Below the pieces are notes generated by a model. It was not told the DNA's origin. It worked only from the letters and a program-made list of their open reading frames with translations, and ran no database searches. Below, in pieces: positions 1 to 6,235 of a stretch of 10,153 nt of DNA (positions within the stretch are counted from its first letter, which is position 1; every line of letters starts with the position of its first letter). The translations under genes were made by a program, and so were the position numbers. This stretch comes from Pseudomonadota bacterium (lineage in GTDB: Bacteria; Pseudomonadota; Gammaproteobacteria; Steroidobacterales; Steroidobacteraceae). The stretch spans positions 1-10,153 of the forward strand of contig JAJXWE010000027.1 of assembly GCA_021781775.1 (NCBI GenBank), given 5' to 3'.

Positions 1-1
1 G

Positions 2-238
2 GAGGTCGTCGGGGAGTCCGGCGGCGGTATGGTCAAGGTCACCATGACCGGCAAACACGAGGTGCGGCGTGTGGCGATCGAGCCGACAGTCGTCGGGGAG
101 GATCGCGAGATGCTGGAGGATCTCGTCGCCGCCGCCATCAATGACGCGGTGCACAAGGTCGAGGCGCGCGTGCAGGAGAAGATGGCCTCTGTCACCGCCG
201 GCCTGCAGCTGCCGCCGGGCATGAAGCTCCCGTTCTGA
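2..238 (+). CDS. ybaB: YbaB/EbfC nucleoid-associated protein, 3' part
   Basis: This is the C-terminal 78 residues of a YbaB/EbfC family protein, a small dimeric DNA-binding protein that coats the nucleoid. The reading frame is open from the left edge, so the start codon lies outside the window. The fragment begins in the family's glycine-rich turn (ESGGGMVKV, usually G-x-GGG-V-V). It continues through the strand VTMTGKHEVRRVAIEP and the helix VAAAINDAVHKVEARVQEKM, and ends in a methionine/proline-rich tail (LQLPPGMKLPF) typical of the family. The ATG at position 29 is internal to the conserved domain and is not the start. The neighbour 7 bases downstream is recR, the usual order in proteobacteria, where dnaX normally precedes ybaB. 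The identification is firm; only the missing N-terminus limits it. Confidence 0.93.
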   Translation, partial: EVVGESGGGMVKVTMTGKHEVRRVAIEPTVVGEDREMLEDLVAAAINDAVHKVEARVQEKMASVTAGLQLPPGMKLPF

Positions 239-245
239 CCGAACC

Positions 246-842
246 GTGAAGCACCCGCCGCGACTGGCCGAGTTGATCGAGGCGCTGCGAGCGCTGCCGG
301 GCGTCGGGCCGAAGAGCGCCCAGCGCATGGCGTTTCATCTGCTGCAGGACGGCCGCTCCGGTGCGCAGACCCTCGCCCACACGCTCGAGGCGGCGCTCGC
401 TTCGGTGCGTCGCTGCGAGCGCTGCCGCATGTTCGCCGAGCAGGAGCTCTGTGCCGTCTGCGCCTCCCCGCAGCGCGAATCCTCGCTGCTGTGCGTGGTC
501 GAGTCGCCCGCCGACGTCGTGGCGATCGAGCAGTCCGGGAGCTTTCGCGGGCGCTATTTCGTGCTGATGGGGCACCTCTCGCCGCTCGATGGCATCGGCC
601 CGGAGCAGCTCGGTGTGCGCGCGCTCGAGGCTATCCTCGATGAGGGCCTCGTGCGCGAGCTGATCCTGGCCACCAATCCGACGGTCGAAGGCGAGGCAAC
701 GGCGCATTTTCTGGCCGATCTGGCGCTGCGGCGGGGACTCACCGCGAGCCGCATCGCGCACGGGGTGCCGATCGGCGGTGAGATCGAATACGTCGACGGC
801 GGCACGCTCGCCCGTGCCTTGGCCGGCCGCCAGAGCGTCTGA
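246..842 (+). CDS. recR: Recombination mediator protein RecR
   Basis: RecR works with RecO (and RecF) to load RecA onto single-stranded DNA at gaps during recombinational repair; it acts in the cytoplasm as a ring-shaped DNA clamp. The 198-residue product has the full family architecture and normal length. It shows a helix-hairpin-helix (LPGVGPKSAQR, residues 17-27), a four-cysteine zinc finger (C57, C60, C69, C72), a Toprim domain (about 80-172, including VESPADV and ATNPTVEGEATA) and the C-terminal VPIGGEIEYVDGGTL segment (174-188). The start is GTG at 246, 7 bases after the ybaB stop. I see no Shine-Dalgarno sequence, so translation is probably coupled to ybaB. The gene ends only 5 bases from the convergent rsgA stop. 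Confidence 0.97.
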   Translation: MKHPPRLAELIEALRALPGVGPKSAQRMAFHLLQDGRSGAQTLAHTLEAALASVRRCERCRMFAEQELCAVCASPQRESSLLCVVESPADVVAIEQSGSFRGRYFVLMGHLSPLDGIGPEQLGVRALEAILDEGLVRELILATNPTVEGEATAHFLADLALRRGLTASRIAHGVPIGGEIEYVDGGTLARALAGRQSV

Positions 843-871
843 GCCGCTCAGCCGCGGCGCCGCGGCGGCTC
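841..871. terminator. GC hairpin at recR/rsgA convergent junction
   Basis: A perfect 14-bp palindrome (CCGCGGCGCCGCGG, 852-865) is flanked by a second pair of inverted arms, gagccgc (841-847) and gcggctc (865-871). The structure covers the end of recR and the stop codon of rsgA. It could fold in RNA from either strand. There is no T-tract on either side, so it is not a classical intrinsic terminator. It may act as a 3'-end stabilising or Rho-assisted element, or be a by-product of GC-rich coding. Confidence 0.35.
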
Positions 872-1768
872 GTTCGGGCGGCGCAGCGTGTGCTGCAGCC
901 GGCGCAGCCGCCGGTAGCTCTCGTAGCGGCGCGGGTCCATCTGCCCTTGCTCGACCGCGGCGCGCACCGCACAGTCCGGCTCGCGCAGGTGCTGACAGTC
1001 GAGAAACCGGCAGCCGCCGGCGAGGCGCTCGACTTCCACGAATCCGAGGCTGCGCGGCTCGAGCGACTCGAGTGCCGGCGCGAAGTCGCGCACGCCCGGG
1101 GCGTCGATCAGCGAGCCTCCGCCAGGCAGCTCGAACAGCCGCGAGGCGGTGGTCGTGTGCCGGCCCTCGGCCGCCCGCGCCAGTGCCCCGATCTCGATGC
1201 GCTCGCCGGGCAAAAGCTGCGCGGCGAGCGAGGACTTGCCGACGCCCGACTGCCCCACCAGTGCCGCGGTGTGGTCGTGGCAGGCCGAGCGCAGCGCTTC
1301 CACGCCCGCGCCGCTCGCGGCTGAGACCTCGATGCAGCGGTAGCCGGCGAGCGCGTACCCGCCGAGAGCATCGGCGAGGGCCGACTCGATGCCCAGGTCG
1401 GCCTTGTTGAGCACCAGCACCGGCTCAATCCGCGCCGATTCGGCCGCCGCGAGGTAGCGGTCGGCCACGAACAGATCGGGCACGGGCAGCGGCGCGATCA
1501 CCACCAGCAGCCGCGTGAGATTTGCGAGCACGGCCTCGGACCGGCCGCGGGCATTGGTGCGGTACAGCGCCGTGCACCTGGGCAGCACTTCGAGCACGTG
1601 CACCTCTCCGTGGCGCTCATCGGCCCGGCAGCGGACCGCATCCCCGCAGACGATATCGAGGTCGCGCCCGAAGGGGCGCGCGGGGAATTCGCGCCCGTCC
1701 GGGGTACACACCCGGACCTGGCGGCCGAAGGCGCCGGTCACGCGCGCGTCGAAGGTTGCTACACTCAT
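848..1768 (-). CDS. rsgA: Ribosome small subunit-dependent GTPase A (RsgA)
   Basis: RsgA is a circularly permuted GTPase that checks late maturation of the 30S ribosomal subunit and releases RbfA from it. The 306-residue product has an N-terminal OB-fold (about 1-85) followed by the GTPase motifs in permuted order: G4 NKADL (121-125), G1 GQSGVGKSS (172-180), G2-like GRHTTT (202-207) and G3 DAPG (222-225). The C-terminal zinc-binding cluster has C253, C258, H260 and C266. G3 has Ala where the related E. coli motif has Ser, a mild variation. I chose the ATG at 1768 because MSVATF begins the conserved OB-fold. The frame stays open upstream to 2083, but that extension runs antisense to orn and is not RsgA-like. 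The gene is divergent from orn, as in E. coli, and convergent with recR. Confidence 0.96.
   Translation of the reverse strand: MSVATFDARVTGAFGRQVRVCTPDGREFPARPFGRDLDIVCGDAVRCRADERHGEVHVLEVLPRCTALYRTNARGRSEAVLANLTRLLVVIAPLPVPDLFVADRYLAAAESARIEPVLVLNKADLGIESALADALGGYALAGYRCIEVSAASGAGVEALRSACHDHTAALVGQSGVGKSSLAAQLLPGERIEIGALARAAEGRHTTTASRLFELPGGGSLIDAPGVRDFAPALESLEPRSLGFVEVERLAGGCRFLDCQHLREPDCAVRAAVEQGQMDPRRYESYRRLRRLQHTLRRPNEPPRRRG
1757..1765 (+). promoter_or_regulatory. Candidate extended -10 promoter for orn
   Basis: The sequence TG-C-TACACT matches an extended -10 element (TGn plus a TATAAT-like hexamer at 1760-1765). It would start transcription near 1772 and give orn a leader of about 30 bases. 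No good -35 is visible 17 bases upstream, which is acceptable for an extended -10 promoter. The element lies inside the first codons of the divergent rsgA gene. Confidence 0.4.
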
Positions 1769-1776
1769 GGACCGCC

Positions 1777-1782
1777 GATTAT
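1777..1782 (-). promoter_or_regulatory. Candidate -10 element for rsgA
   Basis: On the minus strand this reads GATAAT, five of six matches to TATAAT, and lies 9 bases before the rsgA ATG. Transcription would begin only about two or three bases before the start codon, leaving almost no leader. No convincing -35 is seen. It faces away from the orn promoter candidate, so the two promoters would be interleaved within about 30 bp. Confidence 0.35.
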
Positions 1783-1801
1783 CCCGCACTGCGAGCCAAG
1801 C

Positions 1802-2365
1802 ATGCCGAGCGCCGATAACCTGATCTGGATCGACCTGGAAATGACAGGTCTGAAGCCCGAGAGCGATGCCATCATCGAGATCGCCACCATCGTCACCGAC
1901 AAGCAGCTCAAGGTGCTCGGCGAGGGGCCGGCCATCGCCATCCGCCAGAGCGAGCAGGCGCTCGCCGGCATGGACGAGTGGAACCAGAAGCAGCACGGCG
2001 GCTCGGGATTGCTCGCCCGGGTGCGCGCCAGCAGCATCGATACCGCGGGGGCCGAGGCGCGCACGATCGCGTTCCTCGAGCAACTGGTACCGGCGGGCGC
2101 CTCACCGATGTGCGGCAACAGCATCTGCCAGGACCGGCGCTTCCTCGCCCGCCTGATGCCGCGGCTCGAGCGCTTCTTTCACTACCGCAATCTCGATGTG
2201 AGCACCCTGAAAGAGCTGGCGCGCCGCTGGGCGCCGGGCGCGCTCGAGGGGCTCGCCAAGCAGGATACGCACCTGGCGCTTGCCGACATTCGCGACTCGA
2301 TACGCGAGCTCGAACACTACCGCGCCAAGCTGTTCCGCCCGGCGTTCGGGGGCGAGTCGTACTGA
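1802..2365 (+). CDS. orn: Oligoribonuclease (Orn)
   Basis: Orn is the 3'-5' exoribonuclease that degrades 2- to 5-mer RNAs to mononucleotides, completing mRNA decay and clearing pGpG from cyclic di-GMP turnover. The 187-residue product shows all DEDDh exonuclease residues: D11 and E13 (IDLEMTGL), D111 (CGNSICQDRRFL), and H157 with D162 (THLALADIRDSI). The family signature HYRNLDVSTLKELARRW is at 127-143. Length is normal (about 180 residues). The ATG at 1802 is the only reasonable start, because the in-frame codons between it and the predicted promoter contain no ATG, GTG or TTG. The Shine-Dalgarno match is weak. The frame remains open upstream to 1598, but that stretch is antisense rsgA. Confidence 0.97.
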   Translation: MPSADNLIWIDLEMTGLKPESDAIIEIATIVTDKQLKVLGEGPAIAIRQSEQALAGMDEWNQKQHGGSGLLARVRASSIDTAGAEARTIAFLEQLVPAGASPMCGNSICQDRRFLARLMPRLERFFHYRNLDVSTLKELARRWAPGALEGLAKQDTHLALADIRDSIRELEHYRAKLFRPAFGGESY

Positions 2366-2372
2366 GGATCGT

Positions 2373-2391
2373 GCGCGCGCTCAGCGCGCGC
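2373..2391. terminator. GC hairpin at orn/ppsA convergent junction
   Basis: Two perfect 8-base arms (gcgcgcgc at 2373-2380 and 2384-2391) flank a 3-base loop, TCA, which is also the reverse-complemented stop codon of ppsA. It starts 7 bases past the orn stop. There is no T-tract in either direction, so its role in transcription termination is uncertain. Confidence 0.35.
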
Positions 2392-4747
2392 TCTCGCCGG
2401 CCAGAAACAGCCAGGTCTCGACCACGGTGTCGGGATTGAGCGAGAGGCTCTCGATGCCCTGCTCGAGTAGCCAGCGGGCGAGGTCGGGGTGATCCGAGGG
2501 GCCCTGGCCGCAGATGCCGATGTACTTGCCCTGCTTGCGGCAGGCGGTGATCGCCATGGCGATCAGGCGCCGCACTGCGGCGTCTCGCTCGTCGAACTGC
2601 CGGGCCACGATGGCCGAGTCACGATCCAGTCCGAGCGTCAGCTGCGTCAGGTCGTTCGAGCCGATCGACATGCCGTCGAAATGCTCCAGGTACTGCTCGG
2701 CGAGCAGCGCGTTGGTCGGCAGCTCGCACATCATCACGACCTTCAGGCCGTTCACGCCGCGCTCCAGCCCGTTTGCCGCGAGCAGCTCGGTCACACGCCG
2801 GCCTTCCTCCACGGAGCGCACGAACGGGATCATGACCTGAACGTTGGTCAGGCCCATCGACTCGCGCACCCGGCGGATCGCCCGGCATTCGAGCTCGAAG
2901 CACGGCCGGAAGCGCTCATCGACGTAGCGTGCGGCGCCGCGGAAGCCGAGCATGGGATTTTCCTCGTGCGGCTCGTAGCGGCTGCCGCCGATGAGGTTGG
3001 CGTACTCGTTCGACTTGAAGTCCGACAGGCGCACGATCACCGGCTCCGGAGCGAAGGCCGCGGCAATCTGCGCGATGCCTTCGGTGAGCTTCTCGACGTA
3101 GAAACCGACCGGATCGTCGTAGCCGGCCATCTGCGCGTTGATCTGATCCTTCAGGACCGCGTCGAGCCGGTCGTATTCGAGCAGCGCGCGCGGGTGCACG
3201 CCGATCATGCGGTTGATGATGAATTCCAGGCGCGCCAGTCCCACGCCGCGGTTGGGAATGCCGGCAAAACCGAACGCGCGGTCCGGATTACCGACATTCA
3301 TCATGATTTTCACCGACAGCGGTGGCAGCGCGTCGAGCTCGATCTGCCGCCGCTCGAACTCGAGCACGCCCTCGTACACGTAGCCGGTGTCGCCCTCCGC
3401 GCACGAGACCGTGACCGGCTGCCCCTCGGCGATGCGCTGCGTGGCATCGCCGCAGCCGACCACGGCGGGTATGCCGAGCTCGCGGGCGATGATGGCCGCA
3501 TGGCAGGTGCGCCCGCCGCGGTTGGTGACGATGGCGGCGGCGCGCTTCATGACCGGCTCCCAGTCCGGATCGGTCATGTCGGCGACCAGCACGTCGCCGC
3601 TTTGCACGCGGGCCATTTCCGCGACGTCGCGGATGACACGCGCGGGGCCGGCGCCGATGCGCTGACCGATGCTGCGTCCGCTGACGAGCACCTGGGTGCG
3701 CGCCGACTTGAGCGTGAAGCGCTGGATGGTGCGCCCGGCACGGCTCTGCACGGTCTCCGGGCGCGCCTGCAGGATGTACAGCTCGCCGCTCGCGCCGTCC
3801 TTGCCCCACTCGATGTCCATCGGCTTGCCGTAGTGCGTCTCGATGAGCAGCGCCTGGCGGGCGAGGGCGAGGATGTCGGCTTCACTCAGGCTGAAGCGGA
3901 CACGGTCCTCGCGCGGCACCTCCACGGTGCGCACGCGCTCGGTGGACCCTGCCGGCGCATAGATCATCTTGATCGCCTTGGCGCCGAGATTGCGCCGCAG
4001 CACCGCCTCCTTGCCGGCCCGCAGCGCGGGCTTGTAGACGTAGAATTCGTCCGGGTTGACCGCGCCCTGCACGACGGTCTCGCCGAGTCCATAGGAGGCG
4101 GTGATAAACACGACATCGCGGAAGCCCGAGTCGGTGTCGAGCGTGAACATGACGCCGCTCGTCGCGAGGTCGCTGCGCACCATGTGTTGAACGCCGGCCG
4201 AGAGCGCCACCGCGCTATGGTCGAAGCCCTGGTGCACCCGGTAGGCGATCGCCCGGTCGTTGAACAGCGAGGCGAACACCTGGTGCATCGCCTCGAGCAC
4301 CTGCGCCTCGCCGCGCACGTTCAGGAACGTCTCCTGCTGGCCGGCGAAGGAAGCCTCGGGCAGATCCTCCGCCGTGGCCGAGGAGCGCACCGCCACGGCG
4401 ATCGACTCGCCGCCGCTCATCTCCCACAGCGCGTTCTTGACCGCCTGCTCAAGCGCGGGCGGGAAGGGCGTGGCGAGGATCCACTGCCGGATGCGCGTTC
4501 CGGCGATCGCCAGGCGCGCCACGTCGTTCACGTCGAGCGTTTCGAGCTCGGAGCGGATGCGCGCATCGAGCCCGTCCTGCTTGAGAAACTGCCGATAGGC
4601 GAGCGCCGTCGTGGCGAAACCACCGGGCACCTTGACGCCGAGCCGCGTGAGCGACCCGATCATCTCCCCGAGCGAGGCGTTCTTGCCGCCCACGGTCTCG
4701 ATATCGTGCTGCCCGACCCGCTCGAAGGGAATGACGTATGCGTCCAC
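2381..4747 (-). CDS. ppsA: Phosphoenolpyruvate synthase
   Basis: PpsA converts pyruvate, ATP and water to phosphoenolpyruvate, AMP and phosphate, the first committed step of gluconeogenesis from three-carbon compounds; it is cytoplasmic. The 788-residue product is full length. It has an N-terminal ATP/pyruvate-binding domain (about 1-340, with GGKNASLGEMI at 20-30 and VRSSATAEDLPEASFAGQQE at 120-139). The swivelling phosphohistidine domain follows (about 375-455, TNRGGRTCHAAI, catalytic His416). The C-terminal PEP-binding barrel (about 480-780) contains GSNDLTQLTLG (697-707) and the catalytic Cys746 in GICGQGPSDHP. Thr414, two residues before His416, matches the threonine that PpsR phosphorylates in E. 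coli. The start is GTG at 4747, before the conserved DAYVIPFERVG; a GGGG run lies just upstream. The gene is divergent from its regulator ppsR. Confidence 0.97.
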   Translation of the reverse strand: MDAYVIPFERVGQHDIETVGGKNASLGEMIGSLTRLGVKVPGGFATTALAYRQFLKQDGLDARIRSELETLDVNDVARLAIAGTRIRQWILATPFPPALEQAVKNALWEMSGGESIAVAVRSSATAEDLPEASFAGQQETFLNVRGEAQVLEAMHQVFASLFNDRAIAYRVHQGFDHSAVALSAGVQHMVRSDLATSGVMFTLDTDSGFRDVVFITASYGLGETVVQGAVNPDEFYVYKPALRAGKEAVLRRNLGAKAIKMIYAPAGSTERVRTVEVPREDRVRFSLSEADILALARQALLIETHYGKPMDIEWGKDGASGELYILQARPETVQSRAGRTIQRFTLKSARTQVLVSGRSIGQRIGAGPARVIRDVAEMARVQSGDVLVADMTDPDWEPVMKRAAAIVTNRGGRTCHAAIIARELGIPAVVGCGDATQRIAEGQPVTVSCAEGDTGYVYEGVLEFERRQIELDALPPLSVKIMMNVGNPDRAFGFAGIPNRGVGLARLEFIINRMIGVHPRALLEYDRLDAVLKDQINAQMAGYDDPVGFYVEKLTEGIAQIAAAFAPEPVIVRLSDFKSNEYANLIGGSRYEPHEENPMLGFRGAARYVDERFRPCFELECRAIRRVRESMGLTNVQVMIPFVRSVEEGRRVTELLAANGLERGVNGLKVVMMCELPTNALLAEQYLEHFDGMSIGSNDLTQLTLGLDRDSAIVARQFDERDAAVRRLIAMAITACRKQGKYIGICGQGPSDHPDLARWLLEQGIESLSLNPDTVVETWLFLAGESAR

Positions 4748-4829
4748 AAGAAACCCCGTCTGCCGCTTGCTCCGCGCCGCGCGCGGTGGAACACTGCCTG
4801 CCCCAGTTATCGCTACCGAGTCTTGCGCC
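4748..4829. promoter_or_regulatory. Divergent ppsA/ppsR intergenic control region
   Basis: This 82-bp gap must contain the starts of both divergent transcripts unless they begin inside the genes. On the minus strand, GATAAC (reverse complement of 4807-4812) is a possible -10 for ppsA. No clear -35 is present for either direction. A 6-bp GC stem with a 3-base loop (4772-4777 and 4781-4786) lies in the predicted ppsA leader. I could not identify a known operator. Confidence 0.3.
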
Positions 4830-5651
4830 GTGGGCCGACGAACCGTTTTCTTCGTCTCCGACCAGACGGGAGTGACCGCGGAAACGCTCGGTCACAGTCT
4901 CATGACCCAGTTCGAGGGTCTCGAGTTTCGCGCGGTGACTTTGCCATTTGTATCGACCCTTGACAAGGCCGAGGAGGTGGCGCGGCGCATCGACAGGACG
5001 GCGCTCGAGGACGGCCTGCGGCCCATCGTTTTCAGCACGCTCGTGCAGGACGAGCTGCGCGAGGTGGTGCGCCGCTCGAACGGACTGTTCCTGGATTTCT
5101 TCGCGGCGTTCGTCGGTCCGCTCGAGCAGGAACTCGACACGCGCTCGACCCACCGCGCCGGCCGGGCGCACGGCATCGCCGACCCGGCGTTGTATTCGGT
5201 GCGCATCAACGCGACCAACTTCGCGCTGGCCAACGATGACGGTACCGGTGGCGATTACGAGCACGCGGACGTCGTGCTGATCGGCGTGTCGCGCTGCGGC
5301 AAGACCCCGACCTGTCTCTACCTGGCGCTGCAGTACGGCGTATTCGCCGCCAATTATCCGCTCACCGAGGATGATCTGGAGGCGGGGCGGCTGCCGGAAC
5401 GTCTCGAGCCGCATCGCGGCAAGCTGTTTGCCCTGACCATCCGTCCGGAGCGGCTCCAGCAGATCCGCAACGAGCGCCGCCCGCAGAGCCGCTACGCCTC
5501 GGCCCAGCAGGTACGCTACGAGTTGAGCGCCGCCGAGGCGCTGGTGACGCGCCACGGCATTCCCTCCCTCGACACCACGGATTACTCGGTCGAGGAGATT
5601 GCCAGCCGCATTCTCAACATCACCGGCATCGAGCGGCGCAATCGCGCCTAG
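4830..5651 (+). CDS. ppsR: PEP synthase regulatory protein (kinase/pyrophosphorylase)
   Basis: PpsR (PSRP, DUF299) is bifunctional. It inactivates PEP synthase by ADP-dependent phosphorylation of a threonine next to the catalytic histidine, and restores activity by phosphate-dependent dephosphorylation that releases pyrophosphate. The 273-residue product is close to the roughly 277 residues of E. coli PpsR. It shows the N-terminal RRTVFFVSDQTGVTAETLG (3-21), the P-loop-like GVSRCGKTPT (152-161) followed by LYLALQYG and AANYPLTEDDL, and the C-terminal LDTTDYSVEEIASRIL. No ATG precedes the conserved N-terminus. The GTG at 4830 starts the protein exactly before it, so I prefer that start; the frame is open upstream to 4611, but that part is antisense ppsA. 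The divergent ppsA neighbour supports the assignment. Confidence 0.95.
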   Translation: MGRRTVFFVSDQTGVTAETLGHSLMTQFEGLEFRAVTLPFVSTLDKAEEVARRIDRTALEDGLRPIVFSTLVQDELREVVRRSNGLFLDFFAAFVGPLEQELDTRSTHRAGRAHGIADPALYSVRINATNFALANDDGTGGDYEHADVVLIGVSRCGKTPTCLYLALQYGVFAANYPLTEDDLEAGRLPERLEPHRGKLFALTIRPERLQQIRNERRPQSRYASAQQVRYELSAAEALVTRHGIPSLDTTDYSVEEIASRILNITGIERRNRA

Positions 5652-5714
5652 CCGAATTTCTTACCACGGAATCTGCAAACCCGCAAACGACCCGTGCATG
5701 GGATGCGCGGCCGC

Positions 5715-5742
5715 TTGCGCTAGCGCGCTCCTCCGCTATAGT
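5715..5742 (+). promoter_or_regulatory. Promoter for the DUF1249 gene, apparently leaderless
   Basis: The -35-like TTGCGC (5715-5720), a 16-bp spacer and the -10 TATAGT (5737-5742) form the best promoter in the window. The expected start of transcription, about 7 bases after the -10, falls at 5749-5750, on or beside the ATG at 5750. A 10-bp palindrome, GCGCTAGCGC (5717-5726), overlaps the -35 and spacer and could be an operator. The rest of the gap after ppsR (5652-5714) is relatively AT-rich and has a short direct repeat, GCAAAC at 5675-5680 and 5683-5688. Confidence 0.55.
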
Positions 5743-5749
5743 CGGGGTG

Positions 5750-6208
5750 ATGCTGAACGACGCACTCACCCAGGCTTCCTGGCGCGCGCGACCGCGCAGC
5801 TTTGTCGCGCTCATGAGTCTGTACGAGAGCAATTACATCCGCCTCGGATGGCTCGCGGGAGACTTGCCTCGACTCGCCGGCGCGCATCGCTCGCACATCG
5901 AGGGCGACTGTGACTTGCTGCTCACGGTGATCGAGCGGTGCGCCTATACCAGCATCCTCGATCTGACCTACGAATTTCCCGCGGCCGACGGGACGGTGCG
6001 CTGCCCGGACCTGCGGCTGCGCGTGTATCACGATGCCCGGCTCGTCGAGGCCGAACTGCCGCCGGCGCGTACGGCCGAGACCACGGCAAAGGTGGGCGCC
6101 TGCGCGGAGCGTGAACTCCGTCAGCGCTGGGTCCGCAACATGATGTTAAATAAATGGTTGGAGTATTGTGCGGAGCGCGGTCATCGCTTCGCGGGGGACG
6201 CCGTGTGA
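5750..6208 (+). CDS. DUF1249 family protein (YqiB-like)
   Basis: The 152-residue product resembles the DUF1249 family, represented in E. coli by YqiB, a small cytoplasmic protein without an established function. Recognisable family features are the N-terminal LMSLYESNYIRLGWL (21-35), the strand segment LLLTVIERCAYTSILDLTYEF (56-76), the signature CPDLRLRVYHDARLVEA (85-101) and the C-terminal MLNKWLEYCAERGH (132-145). There is no signal peptide or membrane segment. The ATG at 5750 is preferred; the GTG at 5747 is directly adjacent in frame. Near the 3' end, codons 131-135 (atg atg tta aat aaa) include AT-rich codons unusual for this DNA. The gene has its own promoter and is followed 27 bases later, in the same frame, by the coiled-coil gene. 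Confidence 0.85.
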   Translation: MLNDALTQASWRARPRSFVALMSLYESNYIRLGWLAGDLPRLAGAHRSHIEGDCDLLLTVIERCAYTSILDLTYEFPAADGTVRCPDLRLRVYHDARLVEAELPPARTAETTAKVGACAERELRQRWVRNMMLNKWLEYCAERGHRFAGDAV

Positions 6209-6235
6209 CGGATCGCGGCGACCGCCGCACCTGTC

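Noticed and set aside
192..761. A 189-codon minus-strand frame opposite recR
   Set aside because: Antisense shadow of RecR, whose zinc finger and Toprim motifs are intact on the plus strand.
1598..1801. Upstream extension of orn
   Set aside because: The conserved exonuclease domain starts right after the ATG at 1802; the extension is antisense to rsgA.
1769..2083. Upstream extension of rsgA by 105 codons
   Set aside because: The extra residues precede the conserved OB-fold start, overlap orn on the opposite strand and look unlike RsgA.
4611..4829. Upstream extension of ppsR from an ATG inside ppsA
   Set aside because: It would overlap ppsA antisense and add about 73 residues absent from the family; the GTG at 4830 fits the family's N-terminus and length.
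2489..4963. An 824-codon open frame on the plus strand opposite ppsA
   Set aside because: It is the antisense shadow of a long GC-rich gene. The translation is rich in His, Arg, Ala and Leu with no recognisable domain, while the ppsA strand encodes every catalytic motif.
5675..5688. Paired GCAAAC direct repeats as a CRISPR-like or regulator array
   Set aside because: Only two 6-base copies exist with no further periodicity, so they could easily arise by chance.
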